Source: Sulfurimonas lithotrophica
GTDB lineage: Bacteria > Campylobacterota > Campylobacteria > Campylobacterales > Sulfurimonadaceae
NCBI RefSeq assembly: GCF_009258225.1
Contig: NZ_CP043617.1
Location: 2,294,001 to 2,358,000, forward strand
Reading direction: 5' to 3'
DNA: 64,000 nucleotides
Below, piece after piece: positions 51,057-60,693 of the stretch. Every line of letters begins with the position of its first letter. The stretch's first letter is position 1. The translations under genes were made by a program, and so were the position numbers. The notes under the pieces are model-generated. The model did no database searches, had not been told where the DNA came from, and was given only the letters and a program-made list of their open reading frames with translations.

Positions 51057-51722
51057 TTGGAACTTAACAAATGTATATTTTGCCAAAATCATCTTTATAA
51101 TCTTTCAGACGGTATGCTTAAATGTTCCGTGTGTAAACGTAAATACAGCCCGTCCAAACTTGAACGTGATTTTGCCGTTATTGATGCTTTTATAGAAAAT
51201 ATGAGTATTCTTTATGCAAGTACACGATTGGGTTTAAACTATCAAAGTGTTAAACGTCGTTACGATAAACTTCGTGCATTTAGTGTAAATATATGTGAAG
51301 ATGTTTCTGAAACATTTAAATATGAAGAATTTGAAGAATACTGCTTTTCTTATAATAGACACAAAAAAGAAACAAACAAATTATTTAAATCGTATAATTT
51401 TATCACTTTTGCTACCAAAGAAAATGTTTACAACTTAACACTACCGCCCTTGGAACGCTTTAAAGGAAACCTCAGCGAAACCGATGAGCAGATTCATCTT
51501 ATGAAACGATTTATGCGTAATAGCCATATTGGCAAACTAAAGCATCACGATAACAATATTAATAAGTTTTGGGAATTTTTTGAAAATCATATATCAAGAT
51601 TTAAAGGTGTAGATGCCAAAAACTTCGGCATCTATCTTAAAGAGGCCGAATTTAAATTCAACCATTCAAAAGAGAAACAAAAAGAACTGCTAAAAATCGC
51701 ATGGATTGAATCTATGCGATGA
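51057..51722 (+). CDS. IS1595-transposase-derived zinc-ribbon protein, catalytic core lost
   Basis: The start is TTG at 51057. The 221-residue protein begins with a zinc ribbon (Cys6, Cys9, Cys23, Cys26) and a helix-turn-helix (LYASTRLGLNYQSVKRRY), the N-terminal layout of IS1595 transposases. It ends with the matching tail (NNINKFWEFFENHISRFKGV; YLKEAEFKFNH). The middle that should carry the DDE residues is short, and the first DE is replaced by YEEFEEY. No terminal inverted repeats are evident. It is more likely a domesticated DNA-binding protein than an active element. Confidence 0.6.
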   Translation: MELNKCIFCQNHLYNLSDGMLKCSVCKRKYSPSKLERDFAVIDAFIENMSILYASTRLGLNYQSVKRRYDKLRAFSVNICEDVSETFKYEEFEEYCFSYNRHKKETNKLFKSYNFITFATKENVYNLTLPPLERFKGNLSETDEQIHLMKRFMRNSHIGKLKHHDNNINKFWEFFENHISRFKGVDAKNFGIYLKEAEFKFNHSKEKQKELLKIAWIESMR

Positions 51723-51736
51723 ACCGGTTTAGAGTT

Positions 51737-53761
51737 TTAAAAGGTGTAGCTTATCCCTCCACGAACCATACGCGGTTCAAGTGGATGATAGTGCAAGTCT
51801 TCAACCCCTCCGCTTGGCTCACCGTTTAGTCTTGAAGTGTAATAATAATCTATATCATGGTCTTTACTATCAAAAATATTTAACAGCTCCACCCATAGTT
51901 TCAATTTTTTAAATTTATACCCGGCAGAAGCATTAAAGATTGTCGAAGGATCTGAGCGTTTTTCGTTTTTGCTATCAAGTGTACGCTTTCCAAAATGACG
52001 CATACGTAGTGATCCAAATATACCTTTTTTTTGGGAATATGAGATTCCCGCCGCTGCTACAATAGGTAAACTTCCCTCAATATAATTACCCTCTTGAATA
52101 TCATCTTCTTTAAAACGGGAATGGCTGTATGCAAGTTCTAAGTCGGCACTAAAATTATTGTTAAACCAATAATATCCGCTAAATTCTACTCCGTAACGGC
52201 GACTTGCACGATTTGCTTCTGTTGTACCTGCATCACCCACATACAATAATTCTGAATCAATATCCAATACCCAAAGTGCTAACGATAGATGCATAGAATC
52301 TTTATCATAATACCTTACACCTATTTCAGCACCGTTTGTTTTAACTAGTAAATCAACTTGATTTGCAAGATTGCCGCTTAGAGGATCTATGTTTATCGTC
52401 GCTCCACGTGCATCGTTAGAGTGGAATCCGCTTCCGGCACTAATATATGTTTCAAGTTTATTGTTAAGTTCATATATAAGGTTAAGTTTTGGACTCAATA
52501 TTCCTGCATCATCATTACCGCTGTTAGCTTTTAGTTGTGCATCTACATCTACGAAGTAGTGATCATAACGTAATCCGAGCGTGAGAGTTAATGCATCGCT
52601 TAACATACCTTGACCTTGCCAATAAAAAGCACCTGAAGCCTCTTTGACGGAGTCATCTCTAACCATATCTAAACGATTGCCTCCAACCGTATGGTATAGT
52701 CCAACTTCTTTTATATCGTCATAACGAAATTCTGTACCAAAACTCTGCATTAAATAAATATCGCTTATTTTGGATTCAAGCATATATTCGATGTTTAAAC
52801 CATATATGTTACGTTTATCGACTTGTTCAAACTCATCACCGTTAACAGGGTCTTCAAGAGCATAAGTAAAATCAGATATTAAATCCATATCGTAATTAAC
52901 CGCATATATATTTGCTTTTAGTCCATTACCCTCTAGTGAAGCCGAAATACTGTAACGACTTGATTCACCTCCTGCATCCGTATCGATTGAACCGTAAGTA
53001 TCGATTAATCCTAATTTAACCGCACGCAGAGGAATCTGATCGGCTGCGTTCCAGCTATTATCGTATGCCATTAGAGTAACTCCTGCAGTATAGTCTCCTA
53101 AAGTAGTTGTATATCTAAACAATGTACTGATTTTTTTTATATCTTCATTAATGCCGCTCCATGCTCCATCATAACTATTATGCTCTACCGCACCATAAAA
53201 ATGACCTCCTCCTACATCTTCAGATACAATACCCACTGCACGCAAATAATTGTATTCGCCATATGTTAAAAAAACTTCGTTTTGAGCACGTTTTTTAAGT
53301 GAAAAGTGTGCACTACCTGCAGCGGAAAAATCACCTGAATCGGCACGATAAGAACCTTTTGCATATTCAATTGTCTCTATAGTCTCAGGGATGATAAAAT
53401 TAAGATCCGTGTAACCCTGTCCATGTCCATGAGTCCGCATATTAAGGGGCATACCATCAAGATAAGTGGCAAAATCGGTACCGTGGTCTAAGTTAAACCC
53501 ACGTAAAAAATATTGGTTGGCTTTTCCTGTACCGCTGTGTTGAGTAACAACCATTCCCGGAACAAATTCCAACACCTCTCCCGTACGCAACAAAGGGCGT
53601 TGTTCTATCTCCTTCTCACCCACTATTCCCTCTGATGCACTCAAACTTTCGCCCAAAATATTTTGGCGATGTCCACTAATTTCAACAGAATCAAGAGTTA
53701 CCGTCTCTGCGGCTATTAACACAGTAGTAAAAAAAAGCAAATATCTTATAATAAAATGCAT
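51737..53761 (-). CDS. TonB-dependent outer-membrane receptor
   Basis: The 674-residue protein has a signal peptide (to LIAAE) and a plug domain (about 25-150; FVPGMVVTQHSGTGKANQYF; THGHGQGYTDLNFI). A 22-strand barrel follows and ends in SYTF with the usual terminal Phe. Receptors with this plug take up metal chelates or other scarce nutrients, driven by TonB. The ligand cannot be told; several His residues in the plug and near the C terminus (DLHYHPLEP) are noted. No TonB/ExbBD genes are adjacent. The 95-base upstream gap is AT-rich and may hold a Fur-type site, but I see no clear one. Confidence 0.88.
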   Translation of the reverse strand: MHFIIRYLLFFTTVLIAAETVTLDSVEISGHRQNILGESLSASEGIVGEKEIEQRPLLRTGEVLEFVPGMVVTQHSGTGKANQYFLRGFNLDHGTDFATYLDGMPLNMRTHGHGQGYTDLNFIIPETIETIEYAKGSYRADSGDFSAAGSAHFSLKKRAQNEVFLTYGEYNYLRAVGIVSEDVGGGHFYGAVEHNSYDGAWSGINEDIKKISTLFRYTTTLGDYTAGVTLMAYDNSWNAADQIPLRAVKLGLIDTYGSIDTDAGGESSRYSISASLEGNGLKANIYAVNYDMDLISDFTYALEDPVNGDEFEQVDKRNIYGLNIEYMLESKISDIYLMQSFGTEFRYDDIKEVGLYHTVGGNRLDMVRDDSVKEASGAFYWQGQGMLSDALTLTLGLRYDHYFVDVDAQLKANSGNDDAGILSPKLNLIYELNNKLETYISAGSGFHSNDARGATINIDPLSGNLANQVDLLVKTNGAEIGVRYYDKDSMHLSLALWVLDIDSELLYVGDAGTTEANRASRRYGVEFSGYYWFNNNFSADLELAYSHSRFKEDDIQEGNYIEGSLPIVAAAGISYSQKKGIFGSLRMRHFGKRTLDSKNEKRSDPSTIFNASAGYKFKKLKLWVELLNIFDSKDHDIDYYYTSRLNGEPSGGVEDLHYHPLEPRMVRGGISYTF

Positions 53762-53856
53762 ACTTTTTCCTTAAATTTCAATATGCAAAAATTATATTTA
53801 TATTATTTGACAAAGCTCTGAAAAAATTTGTTTCTTATATTGATTCAGGACTAAAG

Positions 53857-55458
53857 TTAATGTTTTAACGAAAGTTCAACAAGTTTTGAGGAGAGTTCAT
53901 AATTTGAATCTACTATTTCAACGCTTTTAATTTTGTTTAGATAACTGTTTTCTTCATCCGAATCGACTTTAACTACTATATTTACATCTGAGCTATACTC
54001 TTTTAGTGCATCTATAATAAGTATCTTTTGATGTTCGCTGTGTGCAGTTACTATGATACTTGAACTTTCCTCTACTTTTAAAGATTCCATAACAGGACGT
54101 TTATTAAGATGTCCAAAATATGCCATAAAGCCTGACTTTCTAGCTTTTAGTACGTGTTGTAGGTTATCGGAGATGATGATAAAGTCAATACCCTTTTCAC
54201 TAAGTTCTTTTGCAACAGCCTTTCCCAAAGTTCCAAAACCTGCGATAATTATGTGGTTTTTTTTGTCAATCGGCGTAATAACATCTGCTTCATAAAATTC
54301 TTTTTCAAAATAAGATGATATTTTATAAATATTGCTCAAAATAAAAGTACTTACTATCATTGTTAAAAATATTATTATTAACAAAAGATTTGCCAAATCG
54401 GTTTGGATAAGATGTTTTGATGATGCCATATCGAGTACGACAAAACCAAATCCACTTACTTGTGAGAGCGCAAGGGCTGTTTTTACGGAAGTATTTTTAT
54501 CGCTTTTTCTTTTTGCTATGAAATATATTACGATTGTTTTAACTATCATTACCAAAATAAAAAGCACAAATACTTTATGCAGGTTTGAGAAAAGATATAT
54601 CATATCTATCTTAGTACCCACACTAAAGAAAAAGATGCTTAAAAGTAGGTTTTTATAGCTTAAGATATCCGATTCGACTTTTATATTGTACTTCGTATCG
54701 GCTATAAGTACACCCGCCAAGAACGCTCCCATAGAATATGTAAAACCTATCTCGTGCGTTAATATAGACATCCCTATAACTATTGTAAATATCGCACCTA
54801 AAAATATCTCTTCAAGTTGCGTATTCGCGGCAAATTTTAGTATAGACTCAACTATTTTATCACCAATGTAAAAAACAAACAACGTTATAAAAATAAGTGC
54901 TACAAGAGTTTTTACTATAACTTCCGTTATAGAGATGTCCGAACCGTGGGATAAAAAACTGATTAAAAGCAGTATCGGTATTACTGCCAAGTCTTGAAAA
55001 ATTAAAATACCTACAACTTTTTTACCGTAAGGTGTTACGATATCTTTAGAGTTTTGAAGATATGGCATAATAATCGCTGTTGAAGAGAGTGAAAATGCCA
55101 AAGATATAATAATAGATGTTTGAGCATCCAGTCCAAATATATAAAAACAAAATATAAAAAATAAAACCGAATTAAAGCCCATTTGAAAAGCACCGGCAAT
55201 AAAGATGCTTTCTTTCATCTTTTTTATTTTTTTAAAACTAAGTTCAAGTCCGATAGTAAACATCAAAAAAACAATACCGAATTCTGCAACTAAATTCAGT
55301 GCATCTATTTTTAATGTATTAAAATCAAAAAGATAACTGATTATTATTCCGGTAAATATATATCCTACTATATGTGATACATTGTATCTTTTAAATAGGA
55401 TATTCATTAGTGTGGCTAAGAAGATAGTGGCAAAAATAGCTAAAAGTAAAGTTTCCAT
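53857..55458 (-). CDS. Kef-type cation:proton antiporter with RCK/TrkA-N domain
   Basis: The 533-residue protein has about twelve helices of the CPA2 exchanger fold (FMFTIGLELSFKKIK near residue 65; GAFLAGVLIADTKY near 245). A C-terminal Rossmann-like RCK domain begins IIAGFGTLGKAVAKEL (about 398). It resembles KefB/KefC and related K+/H+ antiporters gated by nucleotides. The TrkA-C part is missing. It is not in an operon with a KefF/G ancillary protein. Confidence 0.87.
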   Translation of the reverse strand: METLLLAIFATIFLATLMNILFKRYNVSHIVGYIFTGIIISYLFDFNTLKIDALNLVAEFGIVFLMFTIGLELSFKKIKKMKESIFIAGAFQMGFNSVLFFIFCFYIFGLDAQTSIIISLAFSLSSTAIIMPYLQNSKDIVTPYGKKVVGILIFQDLAVIPILLLISFLSHGSDISITEVIVKTLVALIFITLFVFYIGDKIVESILKFAANTQLEEIFLGAIFTIVIGMSILTHEIGFTYSMGAFLAGVLIADTKYNIKVESDILSYKNLLLSIFFFSVGTKIDMIYLFSNLHKVFVLFILVMIVKTIVIYFIAKRKSDKNTSVKTALALSQVSGFGFVVLDMASSKHLIQTDLANLLLIIIFLTMIVSTFILSNIYKISSYFEKEFYEADVITPIDKKNHIIIAGFGTLGKAVAKELSEKGIDFIIISDNLQHVLKARKSGFMAYFGHLNKRPVMESLKVEESSSIIVTAHSEHQKILIIDALKEYSSDVNIVVKVDSDEENSYLNKIKSVEIVDSNYELSSKLVELSLKH

Positions 55459-55515
55459 ACCACTATTATATATGAGGTTTAGCTTTTTTTAGATTTTAAA
55501 CTGATTGATTTTTGT

Positions 55516-56619
55516 TCAAATTCTTCCATATATTTCATTATAGAAACTAAATGCATATCTATCGCTCATAGATGCGATATAATCGGCGATAACTCTATGT
55601 TTTGCTCTTTTATCTAGTTGTGCATAGTAATATTTTGGAAGCATCTTCTCTTCATCACTCAATGCTTTATATATGCCTTCTATAGCTTTTTTGCCGGCAT
55701 ACATCTTTCTTACTATGTTTTTATGTTGATACATCTTGTTAAACATAAGTTTTTTAAGCTTTTTTATCTTTGTTTCTAATTCAGAATCAAAACCTATAGG
55801 TATTTCACTTTTACTATCAATCGTAGCACTTAGGATATTTGAATTATCTACCTTATCTTTTGAATAATCAAGCAAAGAATATACTAAATAATTTATCAAG
55901 TGTGAACTAAAACGATACCTAAACATCTCATCTTGTTCTTGTCCGACACCTTCTGCTTCAACTTTTTCTAAAATCTCACAAGCGAGTTCACTTGTCTTTA
56001 AATCATCAAAAGTGATAAAACCCGAATTTACGCCGTCATCTATATCATGACTCATATATGCTATCTCATCCGCACGGTCAACGACCATAGCTTCTATCGA
56101 AGGATGGGTATTTAGATCAAAATTCTCAGCTATAGTTTTTGGCAAAAAAGATTTGTTATACGGATATGAATGTTTTAATATACCTTCCAAAGTAGCAAAA
56201 GTTAAGTTTAGTCCGTCAAACCCCGCATACCTTTTTTCCAGTTTTGATACTACGCGAAAAGATTGAAAATTATGCTCAAACCCGTTTGTAAAACCATCGG
56301 TCTTTAAACACTCATCCAAAGTATCGCCTCCGACATGACCAAAAGGAGTATGTCCTAAATCATGTGAAAGTGCGATTGCTTCGGCCAAAGACTCGTTAAG
56401 TCCCAAATTAGAAGTGATTGAGCGTGCAATTTGAGAAACTTCTATAGAGTGGGTTAGACGTGTACGAAAAAAATCACCCTCATGGTTTAAAAATACCTGT
56501 GTTTTATACTCAAGCTTTCTAAAGCTACCGCAGTGAATAATCCTGTCTCTGTCTCTAGCATAAGGATTGCGAAAATCTTTATCGATTTTATAGAACCTGT
56601 CTGATGGTTTATACGACAT
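55516..56619 (-). CDS. dgt: deoxyguanosine triphosphate triphosphohydrolase
   Basis: The 367-residue HD-superfamily enzyme has the metal motif H...HD...D: RLTHSIEVSQIA, SHDLGHTPFGH and a later DRADEIAYMSHDIDD. These features are those of dGTPase-like dNTP triphosphohydrolases, which lower dNTP pools and may limit phage or mutation. It lies three bases after the PhnA-like gene, which suggests co-transcription. Confidence 0.92.
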   Translation of the reverse strand: MSYKPSDRFYKIDKDFRNPYARDRDRIIHCGSFRKLEYKTQVFLNHEGDFFRTRLTHSIEVSQIARSITSNLGLNESLAEAIALSHDLGHTPFGHVGGDTLDECLKTDGFTNGFEHNFQSFRVVSKLEKRYAGFDGLNLTFATLEGILKHSYPYNKSFLPKTIAENFDLNTHPSIEAMVVDRADEIAYMSHDIDDGVNSGFITFDDLKTSELACEILEKVEAEGVGQEQDEMFRYRFSSHLINYLVYSLLDYSKDKVDNSNILSATIDSKSEIPIGFDSELETKIKKLKKLMFNKMYQHKNIVRKMYAGKKAIEGIYKALSDEEKMLPKYYYAQLDKRAKHRVIADYIASMSDRYAFSFYNEIYGRI

Positions 56620-56622
56620 AAA

Positions 56623-57135
56623 TTATGCTTTTTTAATAAACTCTGTTTTTAGAAAAATCTTTGTTCCGTTTACACGCCCTTCAACATGTGTTTCATCATT
56701 TGGAGCTAGTGCAATTCTTGTAACCGTAGTTCCGCGTTTTGCGGTAAAACCTGCACCTTTAACGTCAAGGTCTTTCATAATTACGATGCTGTCACCTGCT
56801 TTAAGCTCAACACCGTTACAATCTTTATATACAAGCTTATTTTCTTCTGCAGATATAGCTTGATCGGCTAATTTTTGCTCATCTTCTTCCAGATACATCA
56901 TATCTATCATATCTTGACGACCGAGTTTGTTTAAAAGAATATAACTAAGTACTTTTACCGCCGAATCTTCACTCCACATAGAGTCGTTTAAACAATTAAA
57001 GTGGTTTTCATCTAGTTCAGAGCTTGCTACTTGAGAGTTACATATTGAACAAAGTGTTACAGATTTGTCTGAGGGTTCGATTACATATTCTACTAAACCC
57101 TCTTGGCTTCCACATAAGTCACATTTATTATTCAT
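56623..57135 (-). CDS. phnA: PhnA-domain zinc-ribbon protein
   Basis: I chose ATG at 57135 (MNNKCDLCGS), which has AAAAGGA upstream; the longer frame to 57177 does not match the family. The 170-residue protein has an N-terminal zinc ribbon (CDLC...CSIC) and a C-terminal PhnA domain (GDSIVIMKDLDVKGAGFTAKRGT). Despite the name, PhnA proteins are not known phosphonate enzymes. It lies directly upstream of dgt. Confidence 0.88.
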   Translation of the reverse strand: MNNKCDLCGSQEGLVEYVIEPSDKSVTLCSICNSQVASSELDENHFNCLNDSMWSEDSAVKVLSYILLNKLGRQDMIDMMYLEEDEQKLADQAISAEENKLVYKDCNGVELKAGDSIVIMKDLDVKGAGFTAKRGTTVTRIALAPNDETHVEGRVNGTKIFLKTEFIKKA

Positions 57136-57208
57136 TATTTTCCTTTTATGCTGCAAATATAATGGAATTATACCCAATTCATCAGTCTAAAAGAGTCTGC
57201 TCAGATGT

Positions 57209-57412
57209 TTAAGCTCTTACATCTAGTTTATATAGAGAGTTTTTATATTCCTCTGTAGTTCCCTTTTTCATCTCTTGTTGAGTTTGCTGAATCAATTTTT
57301 GCAAATCTGAACCGGTTGAAAAAGCTCTTTTTGAATCAAGGTTTTTCATAGCGACAGACGTCTCGTTTGCCAAATCATAAATATTACTTACACTGGTACT
57401 TATAGTTGACAT
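57209..57412 (-). CDS. small helical protein of unknown function
   Basis: The 67-residue soluble protein is predicted mostly helical (NIYDLANETSVAMKNL; SDLQKLIQQTQQEMKKG), has no cysteines and no signal peptide. A TATAAT box about 30 bases upstream and a plausible GGGGTG ribosome site support expression. It is not recognised. Confidence 0.55.
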   Translation of the reverse strand: MSTISTSVSNIYDLANETSVAMKNLDSKRAFSTGSDLQKLIQQTQQEMKKGTTEEYKNSLYKLDVRA

Positions 57413-57464
57413 TACACCCCTTTTGTCATATCTTATTTTAAAATTATAATATGTAAATTTTTAT

Positions 57465-58628
57465 TTATTCTTTAATTACAGTATTTCTTCCTGCTTTTTT
57501 AGCTTTATATAATGCATTATCAGCTCTTTTCATAGTCGCAAAAGGGTCTTTGTCTTTTGAGGAATTTTGAACAATACCTGCCGAAATATTTATAAAAATC
57601 TTTTTGGCACTTTTTTTATTTCTTACTACAAAGGGTGTTTTTGCAATACTTTCTCTTAAAATATCCGCATGTACAAATGACTCATCTACATCTTTTGAAG
57701 GAAAAAGAAGTGTAAATTCCTCTCCACCGTAACGATAAGCTTTTCCACCGCCACCTACATTTGCAAGCTTTGAAGCTACCATCTTTAAAACTTCATCACC
57801 CGTATCGTGTCCATAGGTATCGTTAAATTTTTTAAAGTGGTCGATATCACACATAGCCAAGGTATATTTACGTCCAAGCTTTGCCATATCTTCTATTAAC
57901 GCCCGTCTGCCCGGCAAAGAGGTAAGCTCATCATAAAATGCAAGCCTGTATGCTTCTCTGATAAGTAAAACCAAAATGATTAAAACTATTGCAATAAATC
58001 CAAGTTCAATAACGTTTTGAACTCTTACAAAATATAGTGTTGCATACAAAGATATCAATATAAGTAAAAAAGAGCCGTTATACATCAAAAAGTGGTTAAA
58101 GAGAATGAGCGAAAACATAATAAATAAAATAAACAAGCCTATGACGATACTAATATCACTTAAAGGAAAGGTATCAAATATAAACAGTTTTATTTTAAAT
58201 ATGTCTAGTATCATCGGATTTGGGTACTCTATAAACCAGATTATAATCCCTGTTTCAATCACTACGAAAGCCGTTTTTAAATTACCCCATAAACTAAAAA
58301 GTCCACGTTCTGATAAAATAAGAAATATTAGTAGATGCAAAGGAAAAATTATAGATATATATTTAAATAAAAGTGTAGCTTTTGAAGCGGGTAGGAACTC
58401 GAACCCAATATATATCAACACAAGAGGAAAAAGTACAAACAAAAATCTATTTCTATTAAAGTGCCAAGAGATAAACATAACTATGGCACTTAATATATAA
58501 AACACATAAGGCAAAATTCCAAGTAAAAAACTTGGAATTTTATTTTGATAAAAAACCAAAAGTGCAAAAGTTATAGCAATTAACAAAGGTATAGCTACAT
58601 TGACAAATATAGCTTTTGGATTATTCAC
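57465..58628 (-). CDS. membrane diguanylate cyclase (GGDEF)
   Basis: The GTG start at 58628 overlaps the lipoprotein stop (TAGTG). The 387-residue protein has about eight N-terminal helices (residues about 8-225) and one GGDEF domain with the active GGEEF signature (RYGGEEFTLLFP, about 303-314). No inhibitory RxxD site is obvious. It makes c-di-GMP in response to an unknown membrane signal. It is the third gene of a run with thyX and a small lipoprotein. Confidence 0.88.
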   Translation of the reverse strand: MNNPKAIFVNVAIPLLIAITFALLVFYQNKIPSFLLGILPYVFYILSAIVMFISWHFNRNRFLFVLFPLVLIYIGFEFLPASKATLLFKYISIIFPLHLLIFLILSERGLFSLWGNLKTAFVVIETGIIIWFIEYPNPMILDIFKIKLFIFDTFPLSDISIVIGLFILFIMFSLILFNHFLMYNGSFLLILISLYATLYFVRVQNVIELGFIAIVLIILVLLIREAYRLAFYDELTSLPGRRALIEDMAKLGRKYTLAMCDIDHFKKFNDTYGHDTGDEVLKMVASKLANVGGGGKAYRYGGEEFTLLFPSKDVDESFVHADILRESIAKTPFVVRNKKSAKKIFINISAGIVQNSSKDKDPFATMKRADNALYKAKKAGRNTVIKE

Positions 58629-58849
58629 TACTTATTAAACTCCACACTGTCTTCAGGGTTAAACTCTTTGTTTTTTTCTTTATTAAAGGCTTTTGTAGCC
58701 TCCTCTTCATTATAAACCCTACATTCTTCGGGAACAACAGCGTTTGGATCGGATGCTATCTTGTCACACATCGCTGCATTTACCGTAAAATTTGAACATC
58801 CGCTTAAAAACATAACAATAACTAAACTAATTTTATAAAATATTTTCAC
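58628..58849 (-). CDS. small lipoprotein
   Basis: The 73-residue product starts with GTG at 58849, overlapping the thyX stop as TAGTG. It has a lipobox (LSGC, lipidated Cys near residue 18), two more cysteines (Cys28, Cys43) that could form a disulfide, and a Glu/Lys/Asn-rich tail. It is probably translationally coupled to thyX and to the cyclase downstream. The function is unknown. Confidence 0.65.
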   Translation of the reverse strand: MKIFYKISLVIVMFLSGCSNFTVNAAMCDKIASDPNAVVPEECRVYNEEEATKAFNKEKNKEFNPEDSVEFNK

Positions 58850-59688
58850 TATTTACTCTTTACTATTAAATCTAAATACTTTTTAGGCGTAGCTTTTTTC
58901 ATCTCTTCTGCCAACCAGCGAATTTGAAAAAATGCAGCCCCGCTGTCACGCAATGTAAAATAGTTTTTTAAACTTCTAAGGTTAAAAGTTACAACCATAT
59001 CGACTTTAACATTATCGCCTATTATATGTTTAAAAGCATCGCCCACGTTACGTTTCTTTTTTCCCGCCTGCAAAGCATCATAAAGTTCTGCATGGTCTTT
59101 TATCTCATCTAAAAGTGCTAATGAACTCTTTGCAACGGATATCTCGTAAAAGTTATCAACTACACTTTGTTGGTAAGAGAGCTTATCAAACATTGCAGAT
59201 ATCTCTATACGGTTATAGTCTCTGTCTTTTGTTACGAACATATCCAAATCAAGTATTTTTTTTATAAAAAATTCTCTGTTACCTTGTGCGGCAACATATG
59301 CATTTATAACCGAGCTCATAGTATAACGCGTACTTCTAACACTGATAGCCTGGATGCGGTGTCTTGCATGTTCTTGTAACACACCGCGACTGGTTCCGCG
59401 AACCAAGAACGATAAGTTTGCATGTTCAAGTATTGAGTGGTGAAAATATGTCCAAGCCAAATCATCCAGTAGTTTAGATTCTTCTATGGAATTAATTTCA
59501 TTACACATATCAGATGTCGGCAATGTGTTTTCAATATCTTTTATAACATCATTTTCACTGTTTGAGAATGAATCATAACAAGTCCTAGCAGCACTCTCTG
59601 CTACACCGATACCCGTATCTTGCAATAGCACTACTTCAGGCTTTGAGTATTTAATACCGTATTCTTCTATTATTTCCATCCGTCTCAC
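58849..59688 (-). CDS. thyX: FAD-dependent thymidylate synthase ThyX
   Basis: The 279-residue enzyme has the ThyX signature RHR-x7-S (ARHRIQAISVRSTRYT, about 107-122) and the surrounding FAD/dUMP-binding residues (HSILEHANLSFLV; NLRSLKNYFTLR). It methylates dUMP using folate and FADH2, replacing ThyA, as is usual in Campylobacterota. dCMP deaminase at 6.0 kb could supply dUMP. Start MRRMEII is followed by a second Met four residues in; either is possible. Confidence 0.94.
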   Translation of the reverse strand: MRRMEIIEEYGIKYSKPEVVLLQDTGIGVAESAARTCYDSFSNSENDVIKDIENTLPTSDMCNEINSIEESKLLDDLAWTYFHHSILEHANLSFLVRGTSRGVLQEHARHRIQAISVRSTRYTMSSVINAYVAAQGNREFFIKKILDLDMFVTKDRDYNRIEISAMFDKLSYQQSVVDNFYEISVAKSSLALLDEIKDHAELYDALQAGKKKRNVGDAFKHIIGDNVKVDMVVTFNLRSLKNYFTLRDSGAAFFQIRWLAEEMKKATPKKYLDLIVKSK

Positions 59689-59823
59689 CTATTTAATCTT
59701 AATGAATTTTACCATATTTGTCTATGCATCCGCTTAAAAGATTTTATCTCCAAAATGTTACCTTTTGGTAATAAGTGGGTAACAGATATTCCTTATTATT
59801 TCAAAAAAATAATGGAGCTAAAA

Positions 59824-60513
59824 ATGAAAAGTATGATTCTGACACTGCTTATTGTATTTAACCTAGATGCAAGTATATTTAGCCAAGAAGAAAAACCGAA
59901 AAAAATAAATATCAAAAACAGCTTTAGAGAAAATATAAGTGATGCAAATGCCGTAATAAAACGTGGAGACTATACAAGATATACAAACTACCAAAGCGGT
60001 ATAAAATCAACCATCAGTCATATCGACAAGTTAGATATAAGTTCAAAAGAAAAAATTGAAATAAAAAATTATCTTCAAAAATATTCGAGTATAATAAACA
60101 AAATCTACAAAAAGCTACAGCTAGAAGCACCAAAGTTTAACCATCATTACAAAGAATCTATAAACGGATTAAAAAATTTTAATAAAAAGCTAGCCGGCAT
60201 AGGTTATAGACCGATTTTAAATGCTTGGTACGAACTTAGTAAAACAAAAGCCAGATTTATAAAAAAACCAAGCGAAAAACTAGAAAAAAAGTTTCATGAA
60301 AAATGGAGACTGATAATGATTAATATCACCGAACTTTATCTCGATGAAGAGATTGAAGCACCGTTATTTGCTTATTTAGAAAACTATAAAGCTTACTTTA
60401 ACGAAATAAGTTTGGCTTACAAAAGCGCACAATACGAAAATATTAAAAGTTTAAAACCTTTGTGCTATAAAATTAAAGCAAAACTGGAGTTTATAACTCC
60501 GCTTTCATCATAA
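59824..60513 (+). CDS. exported helical protein of unknown function
   Basis: I chose the ATG at 59824, with GGAG upstream, because it starts a proper signal peptide (MKSMILTLLIVFNLDA); frames from 59755 add a non-signal prefix. The 229-residue product is rich in Lys, Ile and Asn and mostly helical (about 40-215), and could be a periplasmic or secreted four-helix protein. It lies 180 bases before vgrG on the same strand. A link to type VI secretion is possible but unsupported. Confidence 0.55.
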   Translation: MKSMILTLLIVFNLDASIFSQEEKPKKINIKNSFRENISDANAVIKRGDYTRYTNYQSGIKSTISHIDKLDISSKEKIEIKNYLQKYSSIINKIYKKLQLEAPKFNHHYKESINGLKNFNKKLAGIGYRPILNAWYELSKTKARFIKKPSEKLEKKFHEKWRLIMINITELYLDEEIEAPLFAYLENYKAYFNEISLAYKSAQYENIKSLKPLCYKIKAKLEFITPLSS

Positions 60514-60693
60514 GTTATTTACAAACTCGTATATTTCAAATCCTCTCCTGTCCACCACCTAAAATTTTTACATACAGAAAACAATATAAAATATGCGATT
60601 TAATTAAAATATATTAATTTAAATGTTTTATTAATGTTTATTTGATACAATCATTAACTTTAAAAAACAATATATATTAAAAGGTTGCTTGAA

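Noticed and set aside
53762-53856. Fur box before the TonB receptor
   Set aside because: The region is AT-rich and loosely similar to AT-repeat Fur sites, but no clear palindrome is visible.
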